Below are positions 1 to 7,656 of a stretch of DNA of 10,834 bases, in pieces; within the stretch, counting starts at the first letter, position 1; each line of letters starts with the position of its first letter. The notes under the pieces were generated by a model. It was not told the origin of the DNA. It saw only the letters and a list, made by a program, of their open reading frames with translations, and searched no databases. Source of the DNA: Pseudomonas sp. (GTDB lineage Bacteria; Pseudomonadota; Gammaproteobacteria; Pseudomonadales; Pseudomonadaceae). Position numbers and translations under genes: made by a program. The DNA lies in assembly GCA_003488145.1 (NCBI GenBank), contig DNMQ01000456.1, forward strand, positions 1 through 10,834. Direction: 5' to 3'.

Positions 1-2063
<2,063 letters not shown>

Positions 2064-2066
2064 TTC

Positions 2067-2089
2067 GGCCCCGGCGTCCGCGCCGGGCC
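2067..2089 (+). other. Intercistronic GC hairpin between leuS and lptE
   Basis: CCCGGCG (2070-2076) pairs perfectly with CGCCGGG (2081-2087) around a TCCG loop. The stem can add GG/CC outside a one-base bulge. No T tract follows, so it is a poor intrinsic terminator. It more likely stabilises or tunes the leuS-lptE transcript. The lptE Shine-Dalgarno (AAGGGGAT, 2093-2100) lies just outside it. Confidence 0.55.
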
Positions 2090-2106
2090 TGCAAGGGGAT
2101 AACAAG

Positions 2107-2712
2107 ATGAACAAACGGAATCTGGTGGTGCTGGGCCTGACACTGCTGCTGAGCGCTTGCGGCTTCCAGCTGCGCGGCACCGGTGACGTGGAGTTCGGTC
2201 TCAAGGAGATCGACCTGCAGGCCCGCAACAGCTACGGCGAAACGGTGCAACAGCTCGAAGGCCTGCTCAAGAGCAATGGCGTGCGGGTTTACCCGGGCGC
2301 CAAGTACAGCCTGAACCTTGCCCGCGAGCAGACCCGCCAGCGCACCGCCAGCTACACCAGCTCGGCACGCAGCGCCGAGTATGAGCTGACCAGCACCCTC
2401 GATTATGAATTCCTCGGCCCGCAGAACATGCTGCTGCTCGAGGACAGCATTGAAGTGCAGAAGGTCTACGTGCACGACAGCAACAACCTGATCGGCTCGT
2501 CCCAGGAAGGTGATCAGCTGCGCCAGGAAATGCGCCGCGAGCTGCTGCAGCAGCTGACCCTGCGTATCCAGCGCATCACCCCGGCGCAGCTCGACCGCCT
2601 GCAACAGGAAGCCGAAGCCAAGGCCCGCGCCGAGACTGAAGCCATGGAAGCTGCCCGTCGTGCCCAGGACGCGCAGCCGCAACAGTCGCCCATCCAGCTG
2701 CCCATCCAGTAA
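2107..2712 (+). CDS. lptE: LPS-assembly lipoprotein LptE (RlpB)
   Basis: Outer-membrane lipoprotein that plugs the LptD barrel and helps insert lipopolysaccharide into the outer leaflet. The chosen ATG gives 201 residues, begins 6 bases after a good Shine-Dalgarno (AAGGGGAT) and opens directly into a lipoprotein signal peptide. That signal has a basic N-terminus (MNKR), a hydrophobic core and the lipobox L15-S-A-C18, followed by the family-typical GFQLRG. Residues of roughly 20-165 match the LptE domain pattern (conserved stretches around YSLNL, YELTSTLDYE and RQEMRREL). The last 35 or so residues are a charged helix rich in Glu, Ala and Arg and then a Gln/Pro tail (QPQQSPIQLPIQ), probably disordered. 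The longer frame open upstream, from 2023, runs through leuS and lacks a signal, so it was not used. Position between leuS and holA is the usual one in gammaproteobacteria. Confidence 0.96.
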   Translation: MNKRNLVVLGLTLLLSACGFQLRGTGDVEFGLKEIDLQARNSYGETVQQLEGLLKSNGVRVYPGAKYSLNLAREQTRQRTASYTSSARSAEYELTSTLDYEFLGPQNMLLLEDSIEVQKVYVHDSNNLIGSSQEGDQLRQEMRRELLQQLTLRIQRITPAQLDRLQQEAEAKARAETEAMEAARRAQDAQPQQSPIQLPIQ

Positions 2713-2718
2713 CAGGTC

Positions 2719-2740
2719 ACGGGGGCCTCAAGGCCCCCGT
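2719..2740 (+). promoter_or_regulatory. Perfect 10-bp hairpin directly upstream of holA
   Basis: ACGGGGGCCT (2719-2728) and AGGCCCCCGT (2731-2740) are exact reverse complements separated by CA. The physical loop would be larger because the innermost pairs cannot close. Only CTTCGC follows, so the T tract needed for strong intrinsic termination is missing. The hairpin ends 9 bases before the holA ATG and contains the only G-rich stretch in the lptE-holA gap. It may attenuate transcription or limit translation of holA; that role is inferred. Confidence 0.7.
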
Positions 2741-2749
2741 CTTCGCACC

Positions 2750-3778
2750 ATGAAGCTTTCTCCCGCTCAGCTCGGCAAACACCTGCAAGGCCCGCTGGCG
2801 CCCGTATACGTCGTCTGTGGCGACGAGCACCTGCTGTGCCAGGAAGCCTGCGATGCGATCCGCGCAGCGACCCGAGCGCAGGGCTTCAGTGAGCGTCAGG
2901 TCTTTCACGTGGAGACCGGCTTCGACTGGAGCCAGTTGATCGAAGCCGGTGCGAGTCTTTCGCTGTTCGCCGAGAAGCGCCTGCTCGAACTGCGCATCCC
3001 CAACGGCAAGCCCGGTGACAAGGGTGCCGCGGCGCTGCTGGAATATCTGGCCCGCCCCGCCGAGGACACCGTGCTGCTGGTCAGTCTGCCCAAACTCGAC
3101 GGCAGCACCCAGAAGACCAAGTGGGCCAAGGCGCTGATCGATGGCAAGGACGTGCAGTTCCTGCAGATCTGGCCGGTGGATGCCGCGCAGCTGCCGCAGT
3201 GGATACGTCAGAGGCTGGCCCAGGCGGGCCTGTCCGCGGACCAGGAAGCCGTCGAACTGATCAGCGCCCGGGTCGAAGGCAACCTGTTGGCCGCGGCGCA
3301 GGAAATCGAAAAGCTCAAGCTGCTGGCCGAAGCCGGACAGGTCACCGCGGAAACCGTCCAGGCCGCGGTGGCTGATAGCGCCCGTTACGATGTATTCGGC
3401 CTGATCGACGCAGCCCTGCACGGCCAGGCGGCCCATGCGCTGCACATGCTGGAGGGCCTGCGCGGTGAAGGCGTCGAGGCGCCGGTGATCCTCTGGGCGC
3501 TGGCCCGCGAACTGCGCCTGCTGGCCAATATTGCGCAGCAATATGCCCAGGGCACTCCGCTCGAGCGTGCCTTCAGCCAGGCCCGCCCGCCGGTCTGGGA
3601 TAAGCGTCGCCCGCTGGTTTCCAAAGCACTGCAAAGGCATGACGCGGCCGGCTGGAACCAGTTGCTGAGAGACGCGCAACGCATAGACGAGCAGATCAAG
3701 GGCCAGGCCGCCGGGGATCCCTGGATCGGTCTGGCGGACATTTGCCTGCAACTGAGTGGCCGCCGGATCGGTACCTGA
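2750..3778 (+). CDS. holA: DNA polymerase III subunit delta
   Basis: Delta is the wrench subunit of the clamp loader: it binds and opens the beta sliding clamp during replication. The 342-residue product has the usual family length (E. coli HolA is 343). The N-terminus MKLSPAQLGKHLQGPLAPVY, followed by the conserved V-CGDE-LL-QEA pattern, is characteristic of pseudomonad HolA and fixes the ATG at 2750. The rest follows the family plan: an N-terminal AAA+-like fold, a middle helical domain (around the ISARVEGNLLAAAQEIEKL stretch) and a C-terminal collar domain ending near GLADICLQLSGRR. The frame is open 30 codons further upstream, but that extension lies in lptE and does not resemble HolA. 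No Shine-Dalgarno is visible in the nine bases before the start; a strong hairpin occupies the gap instead. Cotranscription with leuS-lptE is likely. Confidence 0.97.
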   Translation: MKLSPAQLGKHLQGPLAPVYVVCGDEHLLCQEACDAIRAATRAQGFSERQVFHVETGFDWSQLIEAGASLSLFAEKRLLELRIPNGKPGDKGAAALLEYLARPAEDTVLLVSLPKLDGSTQKTKWAKALIDGKDVQFLQIWPVDAAQLPQWIRQRLAQAGLSADQEAVELISARVEGNLLAAAQEIEKLKLLAEAGQVTAETVQAAVADSARYDVFGLIDAALHGQAAHALHMLEGLRGEGVEAPVILWALARELRLLANIAQQYAQGTPLERAFSQARPPVWDKRRPLVSKALQRHDAAGWNQLLRDAQRIDEQIKGQAAGDPWIGLADICLQLSGRRIGT

Positions 3779-3817
3779 CGAGCGAATCGTGGAGAGCGAA
3801 TTCACGCCGCAGCGCAC

Positions 3818-3845
3818 TGGACATTTTTTGCACAAGGCCTATGAT
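3818..3845 (+). promoter_or_regulatory. Sigma70-like promoter for arfA
   Basis: TGGACA (3818-3823, 5 of 6 to TTGACA) is followed by a 16-base spacer and TATGAT (3840-3845, 5 of 6 to TATAAT). The spacer is AT-rich in its first third (T6). Transcription would start near 3852, where a small perfect stem GCCCG-ATAG-CGGGC (3852-3865) would form the first bases of the RNA. The arfA ribosome site follows. The promoter would let arfA be expressed separately from leuS-lptE-holA. Motif-based inference only. Confidence 0.6.
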
Positions 3846-3882
3846 TCCCTCGCCCGATAGCGGGCCATTTGAGGAAATCGAA

Positions 3883-4041
3883 ATGAGCACACGCAAGAAA
3901 CGGCCGAACAAGGCCAAGCACCTGGTTGCGCAACCCCTGTTCCGCCTCCGCCAGGAAACGCCGAAAAAAGGCAAAGGCAGCTACCGCCGCGAAGCCTCCC
4001 AGTCCACTAACTGGGAGGCTTCGGTCCTTCTGGCAGCCTGA
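3883..4041 (+). CDS. arfA: Alternative ribosome-rescue factor A (ArfA)
   Basis: Small backup factor that frees ribosomes stalled on mRNAs lacking a stop codon when tmRNA is overwhelmed. The family acts by recruiting RF2 to the empty A site. The 52-residue product carries the ArfA signature: PLFRLR (18-23), the basic KKGKGSYRR (28-36) and NWEAS (43-47). These match E. coli DPLFRQR, KKGKGSYMR and NWEAS in order and spacing. The ATG is set by a strong Shine-Dalgarno (GAGGAAA, 3871-3877). The N-terminus is basic (MSTRKKRPNKAK). A perfect 14-bp hairpin covers codons 36-47, inside the reading frame. In known arfA genes such a hairpin yields a nonstop mRNA, so ArfA is made only when trans-translation fails. 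The five residues after NWEAS are VLLAA, shorter than the E. coli tail and similar to the end of the ssrA tag. It lies between holA and the SltB3-like gene. Confidence 0.93.
   Translation: MSTRKKRPNKAKHLVAQPLFRLRQETPKKGKGSYRREASQSTNWEASVLLAA
3990..4023 (+). terminator. Hairpin inside arfA (nonstop-mRNA switch)
   Basis: CGAAGCCTCCCAGT (3990-4003) and ACTGGGAGGCTTCG (4010-4023) are perfect reverse complements around a CCACTA loop. The stem spans arfA codons 36-47, upstream of the stop codon. The bases after it (GTCCTTCT) are only moderately U-rich. It could act as an intrinsic terminator, which would end the mRNA around codons 48-50 and keep NWEAS. It could also be an RNase III substrate, which would cut earlier. 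Either would give a message with no stop codon. It may also end transcripts from the upstream operon. Confidence 0.85.
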
Positions 4042-4103
4042 AAACCCAACACCGCCAAAGCGTGATAATGTCTGCGGCCGACGACACGTTTCGAGAGCGG
4101 TGC

Positions 4104-5399
4104 ATGTATCACACCTTCGTTCCCGTTCTGCTGCTACGTACCCTGGTTGCCGCTTCGGCGATGAGCTTGGTCGTTGCCTGTGCAGCCGAACCCCTCGCGC
4201 AGTCCACTCTGGTCAGCAACGTCCCCGCCGCCAGCCAGCCTAGCGACGCCACCATCGCCGATGTCCGTTCGGAAGCCACTCACCTGAGCTTCAGCCAGTG
4301 GCGCGAGCAGTTCCGCGCTGAAGCCCTTGCGGCCGGTATCTCCGCCGCGACCTTCGACCAGGCCTTCGCCGGCGTCCAGCCCGATCCAGCGGTGATCGAG
4401 GCGGACCGTAGCCAGCCCGAGTTCACCCGGCCCGTCTGGCAGTACCTGGAAGGCGCCATTTCGCCACAGCGCGTGCGCAGCGGCCGCCGCTTGCTTAGCG
4501 AGCACGCCACCACACTGGATCAGATCGAGGCCCGCTACGGCGTCGATCGCGAAACCCTGGTTGCCGTCTGGGGACTGGAAAGCAGCTTCGGCCAGATCAT
4601 GGGCGACAAATCGGTGATTCGTTCCCTTGCGACCCTCGCCCACGAGGGTCGCCGTCCGGCATTCGCCAAGAGTCAGCTGATTGCAGCGCTTGAAATCCTC
4701 CAGCACGGCGACGTCGCGCCACAGCGCATGCGCGGCTCCTGGGCTGGTGCCATGGGGCAGACGCAGTTCATTCCGACCACCTACAACACCCATGCCGTGG
4801 ATTTCGATGGCGACGGCAAGCGCGATATCTGGAACAGCTCGGCCGACGCCCTTGCCTCCGCCGCGCATTACCTTCAGGCATCCGGCTGGAAACAGGGTAA
4901 GGCCTGGGGCTTCGAGGTAGAGCTACCCGAAGGGTTCGACTACGCCTTGGCCGACACCGAGATTCGCAAGCCGCTGGCCGAATGGCGCAGCCTCGGCCTG
5001 CGCAACCTGCCCGGCGACCAGGAAGAAGCCAGCGCCAGCCTGCTGCTGCCTGCCGGCCATCGTGGCCCGGCATTCCTCATCATGGACAATTTCCGCGCCA
5101 TCCTGCGCTACAACAACTCCTCGGCATATGCCCTGGCGATCGGCCTGCTGGCAGAGAATTTCCAGGGCAAAGGCGAGGTCGCGGGCAGCTGGCCACGCGG
5201 CGAACAGCCACTCAGCCGCTCCGAGCGCCTTGAACTGCAGGAACGTCTCGTCGCTCAGGGCTTCGACCCGGGCACCCCGGACGGCATCATCGGCGCCAAT
5301 ACCCGCAAGGCTATCCGCGGCTTCCAGCAACGCCTGGGTTGGCCGGCCGATGGCCATCCCACTCAGGAGCTGCTCGGGCGACTGCGCGCCCACAATTGA
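4104..5399 (+). CDS. sltB3: GH103 lytic murein transglycosylase with peptidoglycan-binding domain (SltB3-like)
   Basis: Periplasmic enzyme that cleaves the MurNAc-GlcNAc bond of peptidoglycan to give 1,6-anhydro-muropeptides. From the ATG at 4104 it has 431 residues. A signal peptide (1-25, core VLLLRTLVAASAMSLVVA) is followed by the GH103 domain at about 50-350. The catalytic Glu is predicted at E159 in WGLESSFG. G-S-WAGAMGQTQFIPTTY is a family motif, and D233-F-D-G-D-G-K-R-D241 matches the EF-hand-like calcium loop known in E. coli Slt35/MltB. Residues 370-431 form a PG_binding_1 domain (LQ-L---GFDPG--DG--G--T--A---FQ). The end of the signal fits a lipobox (V-V-A-C26) and also a signal peptidase I site (A-C-A), so anchoring is unclear. 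The frame is open from a GTG at 4062, but that extension places 14 polar residues before the signal and was rejected. The symbol rests on domain layout and position. Confidence 0.92.
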   Translation: MYHTFVPVLLLRTLVAASAMSLVVACAAEPLAQSTLVSNVPAASQPSDATIADVRSEATHLSFSQWREQFRAEALAAGISAATFDQAFAGVQPDPAVIEADRSQPEFTRPVWQYLEGAISPQRVRSGRRLLSEHATTLDQIEARYGVDRETLVAVWGLESSFGQIMGDKSVIRSLATLAHEGRRPAFAKSQLIAALEILQHGDVAPQRMRGSWAGAMGQTQFIPTTYNTHAVDFDGDGKRDIWNSSADALASAAHYLQASGWKQGKAWGFEVELPEGFDYALADTEIRKPLAEWRSLGLRNLPGDQEEASASLLLPAGHRGPAFLIMDNFRAILRYNNSSAYALAIGLLAENFQGKGEVAGSWPRGEQPLSRSERLELQERLVAQGFDPGTPDGIIGANTRKAIRGFQQRLGWPADGHPTQELLGRLRAHN

Positions 5400-5424
5400 T
5401 CGAGTTGGGCTTGGCGCCATACAC

Positions 5425-5457
5425 AAAAGCCCCGGCAGACTGCCGGGGCTTTTTTTT
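5425..5457 (+). terminator. Rho-independent terminator of the SltB3-like gene, possibly bidirectional
   Basis: AAAAGCCCCGGCAG (5425-5438) and CTGCCGGGGCTTTT (starting 5440) are reverse complements, with a realistic loop of AGACT, and T8 follows the stem (5450-5457). It lies 26 bases after the stop of the plus-strand gene and 16 bases after the end of the convergent minus-strand gene. The AAAA on the left gives a shorter T4 tract on the other strand, so it may stop both transcripts. Confidence 0.93.
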
Positions 5458-5472
5458 ATCCCTGCAACAAGA

Positions 5473-5817
5473 TCAGTGTTTGATGGCTACTTCGTAGAGG
5501 TAGTCCGGCAGCGGGTCGATGATTACCTGCTGGCCTTGATAGTGGGCCTTCACTGCCTCGCGCGCGACCACGCCATGTGGCACGCGCTGATCACCACCAA
5601 GGCGCTGGCGTGCGCGGTAGTCGATCACGCAGCCGTCGGTCTCGACCCAGAAGTGTGGTGAAACCACCTTACCGTCCAGTTCGACCTGCCCCAACATCGC
5701 TCGGTATGGAATGTGCTGCTTGGCCAGCCGCGTCACCACCAAGCGGCTCATCGCGTCGCACTCGACCTTCGCGGCATCCAGATCGTCAAGCAAGTCCTTC
5801 AATTGGGGTTCGTTCAT
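5473..5817 (-). CDS. Small protein of unknown function, possible transglutaminase/cysteine-protease-like fold
   Basis: I do not recognise the family. The 114-residue product has no signal peptide or membrane segment and should be cytoplasmic. The ATG at 5817 (MNEPQLKDLL) was chosen because a GAGGG ribosome site lies upstream; the frame is open 18 codons further, but that extension would start on top of the likely promoter. The order of motifs is suggestive: C20 heads a helix-like stretch (C-DAMSRLVVTRLAKQHIPYR), followed by G43, then PHFWVE (H55, W57, E59) and VIDYRARQRLG (D66). Transglutaminase-like cysteine hydrolases show Cys at a helix start, a 'gip-R...G' turn, H-W-E and then Asp. A C20-H55-D66 triad is therefore possible but unproven; it could equally be an inactive or unrelated fold. 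The gene is monocistronic: its own promoter is upstream and a terminator is shared with the convergent gene. I do not recall it in the corresponding P. aeruginosa locus. Confidence 0.82.
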   Translation of the reverse strand: MNEPQLKDLLDDLDAAKVECDAMSRLVVTRLAKQHIPYRAMLGQVELDGKVVSPHFWVETDGCVIDYRARQRLGGDQRVPHGVVAREAVKAHYQGQQVIIDPLPDYLYEVAIKH

Positions 5818-5859
5818 CTGCAGTGGCCCTCGGTTGGCCTCATGGTGTAAACGAACGCC

Positions 5860-5877
5860 ACTATAGACCAAAGTCTA
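5860..5877 (-). promoter_or_regulatory. Promoter -10 with overlapping perfect dyad TAGAC-N4-GTCTA
   Basis: Read on the minus strand, TATAGT (5865-5860) is a good -10 hexamer 42 bases upstream of the small gene's ATG. No convincing -35 is found at 16-18 bases. Instead, a perfect inverted repeat TAGAC-CAAA-GTCTA (5864-5877) abuts and overlaps the -10. A weak -35 next to a dyad is a common layout for a regulated promoter, but the regulator is unknown and the function is inferred. Confidence 0.45.
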
Positions 5878-5902
5878 ATGCGACGTAATGCCGCAATTTT
5901 CT

Positions 5903-5918
5903 TGCCAACCGCTTGGCA
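5903..5918. repeat. Short inverted repeat TGCCAA-CCGC-TTGGCA
   Basis: Six-base perfect arms around a 4-base loop, in the gap between the terminator of lipA and the promoter of the small minus-strand gene. No T tract follows on either strand. It could be a protein-binding site or a minor RNA stem. Confidence 0.4.
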
Positions 5919-5925
5919 GTTCCCG

Positions 5926-5954
5926 CGCCATGCGCTTTCGCAAGGCGCATGGCG
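5926..5954. repeat. 10-bp inverted repeat CGCCATGCGC / GCGCATGGCG
   Basis: CGCCATGCGC (5926-5935) and GCGCATGGCG (5945-5954) pair perfectly around TTTCGCAAG, whose outer bases can pair further to leave a CGC loop. It sits immediately beyond the T tract of the lipA terminator and has no T tract of its own. It resembles an isolated palindromic element or a backup RNA stem; I cannot assign it to a known REP family by eye. Confidence 0.5.
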
Positions 5955-5959
5955 GACGG

Positions 5960-6000
5960 AAAAGAAAAAACCGCGCAGACAGCCTGGACTGTCTGCGCGG
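5960..6000 (-). terminator. Rho-independent terminator of lipA
   Basis: On the minus strand, a perfect 12-bp stem CCGCGCAGACAG / CTGTCTGCGCGG (6000-5989 with 5982-5971) and a 6-base loop are followed by TTTTTTCTTTT (5970-5960). It begins 29 bases after the lipA stop codon and closes the sltB1-rlpA-dacA-ybeD-lipB-lipA gene run. Confidence 0.94.
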
Positions 6001-6029
6001 TCCTCAAGAGCCGCAACAACTTTACGGTT

Positions 6030-7007
6030 TCAGTCTTTTTTGGCTCCGTGCGCCTGCTGATCGGCATGGTACGACGAGCGCACCAGCGGGCCTGAGGCGA
6101 TGTTCTTGAAGCCCATCTTCATCCCCTCTTCGGCAAACCAGGCGAAGGTGTCGGGATGAACGAAGCGCTGCACCGGGAGGTGGTTACGCGAAGGCTGCAG
6201 GTACTGCCCCAGGGTCAGCATGTCGATATCGTGCTCGCGCATGCGGTGCATGACCTCGATGACCTCCTCGTCGGTCTCGCCGAGGCCGAGCATCAGTCCC
6301 GACTTGGTCGGCACGCCCGGCACGCGCTGCTTGAACTTCTCCAGAAGATCCAGTGACCACTCGAAATCCGAGCCCGGCCGCGACGACTTGTATAGCCGCG
6401 GTACGGTCTCCAGATTGTGGTTGAACACATCCGGCGGCTCGCTGGCAGTGATATCCAAAGCGATATCCATGCGCCCACGGTAGTCGGGCACCAGGGTTTC
6501 CAGCTGGATCGACGGCGACAGCTTGCGAATCTCGCGCAGGCAATCGGCAAAGTGCTGGGCGCCACCGTCGCGCAGATCGTCGCGATCCACCGAGGTGATG
6601 ACCACGTACTTCAGGCGCATGTCGGCGATGGCCTGGGCCAGGTTCTTCGGCTCATCCGGGTCCAGCGCATTCGGCCGGCCGTGGCCGACGTCGCAGAACG
6701 GGCAGCGACGGGTGCAGATGTCGCCCATGATCATGAAGGTCGCGGTTCCGCTGGAGAAGCACTCGCCCAAATTGGGGCAGGAGGCCTCCTCGCAGACGCT
6801 GTGCAGTTTGTGCTTGCGCAGGGTCTGCTTGATCTGGTCGACCTCCGGGGAAACCGGAATGCGCACGCGAATCCAGTCCGGCTTCTTCGGCAGCTCATCG
6901 GTGGGGATGATCTTCACCGGAATCCGCGCAACCTTCTCGGCACCACGCAGTTTGACGCCTGCCTCTACCTTGGCCGGGCGCTTGCCTGCCGTTTCTACAC
7001 TACTCAT
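6030..7007 (-). CDS. lipA: Lipoyl synthase
   Basis: Radical-SAM enzyme that inserts two sulfur atoms into the octanoyl chain on lipoyl domains of 2-oxoacid dehydrogenases and the glycine cleavage H protein. The 325-residue product carries both iron-sulfur signatures: the auxiliary cluster C72-EEAS-C77-PNLGE-C83 and the radical-SAM motif C98-TRR-C102-PF-C105. The C-terminal RSSY (310-313) has the conserved serine that completes the auxiliary cluster. The ATG at 7007 ([11 protein letters not shown]) was preferred because the frame open upstream from 7073 lies wholly within lipB and is not family-like. It starts 8 bases before lipB ends (ATGAGTAG contains the lipA ATG and the lipB TAG), and GGAA upstream inside lipB can serve as ribosome site. 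It is the next enzyme after LipB in the pathway and the last gene before a strong terminator. Confidence 0.98.
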   Translation of the reverse strand: MSSVETAGKRPAKVEAGVKLRGAEKVARIPVKIIPTDELPKKPDWIRVRIPVSPEVDQIKQTLRKHKLHSVCEEASCPNLGECFSSGTATFMIMGDICTRRCPFCDVGHGRPNALDPDEPKNLAQAIADMRLKYVVITSVDRDDLRDGGAQHFADCLREIRKLSPSIQLETLVPDYRGRMDIALDITASEPPDVFNHNLETVPRLYKSSRPGSDFEWSLDLLEKFKQRVPGVPTKSGLMLGLGETDEEVIEVMHRMREHDIDMLTLGQYLQPSRNHLPVQRFVHPDTFAWFAEEGMKMGFKNIASGPLVRSSYHADQQAHGAKKD

Positions 7008-7656
7008 AAGCTTCGATTCCGCCCGCGAGGGTCTTCTGTTGCGCGTATCCGAGCTGCCGGACCAGGTGATCACGCAGTCGATCGGCCACTTCAGAGATGT
7101 CGATCGGCCCGATCAGGTCACGCAACTGGGTCATGGGCAGCCCTGCATAACCGCAGGGGTTTATGCGCCGGAAAGGTTCGAGATCCATGTCCACGTTCAG
7201 CGCCAGGCCGTGGAAGGAACGGCCATTGCGAATGCGCAGGCCCAGAGACGCGATCTTCGCACCATTGACGTAAACGCCCGGCGCATCCGCTTTGGCAGCC
7301 GCATCGACGCCATAGCTGGCGAGCAGATCGATCAGGCTCTGCTCGATACGATTCACCAGCTCGCGCACACCGATACCGAGTCGGCGCACATCGAGCAACA
7401 GATAACCAACCAGCTGGCCGGGCCCGTGATAGGTCACCTGACCGCCTCGATCCACCTGCACTACCGGAATTTCGCCAGGAAACAGCAGGTGTTCGGCCTT
7501 GCCGGCCTGGCCCTGCGTGAACACGGGCGGGTGCTGCAGCAGCCAGATTTCGTCGCCACTGTCTGCATCGCGCGTGTTGGTGAAGTGCTGCATGGCCTGC
7601 CAGGCAGTCCGGTACTTGATCTGGCCGAGCTCACGCACGCCCACTTCGAGGGTCAT
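7000..7656 (-). CDS. lipB: Octanoyl-[acyl-carrier-protein]:protein N-octanoyltransferase
   Basis: Transfers octanoate from acyl carrier protein to the target lysine of lipoyl domains, the first step of de novo lipoylation; LipA acts next. From the ATG at 7656 it has 218 residues. The family motifs are present in order: [12 protein letters not shown] (70-81), the catalytic Lys in NGAKIASLG (K134), and [10 protein letters not shown] followed by INPCG with the catalytic Cys168. A GTG directly before the ATG could add one residue. The ATG was preferred because it shares its A with the ybeD stop in the classic TGATG overlap, which suggests translational coupling. At its other end the gene overlaps lipA by 8 bases. 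ybeD, lipB and lipA thus form a tight block. Confidence 0.97.
   Translation of the reverse strand: MTLEVGVRELGQIKYRTAWQAMQHFTNTRDADSGDEIWLLQHPPVFTQGQAGKAEHLLFPGEIPVVQVDRGGQVTYHGPGQLVGYLLLDVRRLGIGVRELVNRIEQSLIDLLASYGVDAAAKADAPGVYVNGAKIASLGLRIRNGRSFHGLALNVDMDLEPFRRINPCGYAGLPMTQLRDLIGPIDISEVADRLRDHLVRQLGYAQQKTLAGGIEAYE

Noticed and set aside
4062..4103. Earlier GTG and ATG starts (4062, 4068) for the SltB3-like gene
   Set aside because: They add 12-14 polar residues before an otherwise well-formed signal peptide and have no better ribosome site.
4042..4103. Promoter for the SltB3-like gene (GATAAT at 4064-4069)
   Set aside because: The -10 is acceptable but no -35 of any quality lies 16-18 bases upstream, so I do not call it.
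5818..5871. 18-codon N-terminal extension of the small unknown minus-strand gene
   Set aside because: It would start on top of the dyad and beside the likely -10, leaving no room for a leader; the internal ATG has a ribosome site.
5913..5928. Possible sigma54 site (GG and GC ten bases apart in TTGGCAG...GCGC)
   Set aside because: The -12 element lacks TTGC, and on the plus strand no gene would be driven by it.
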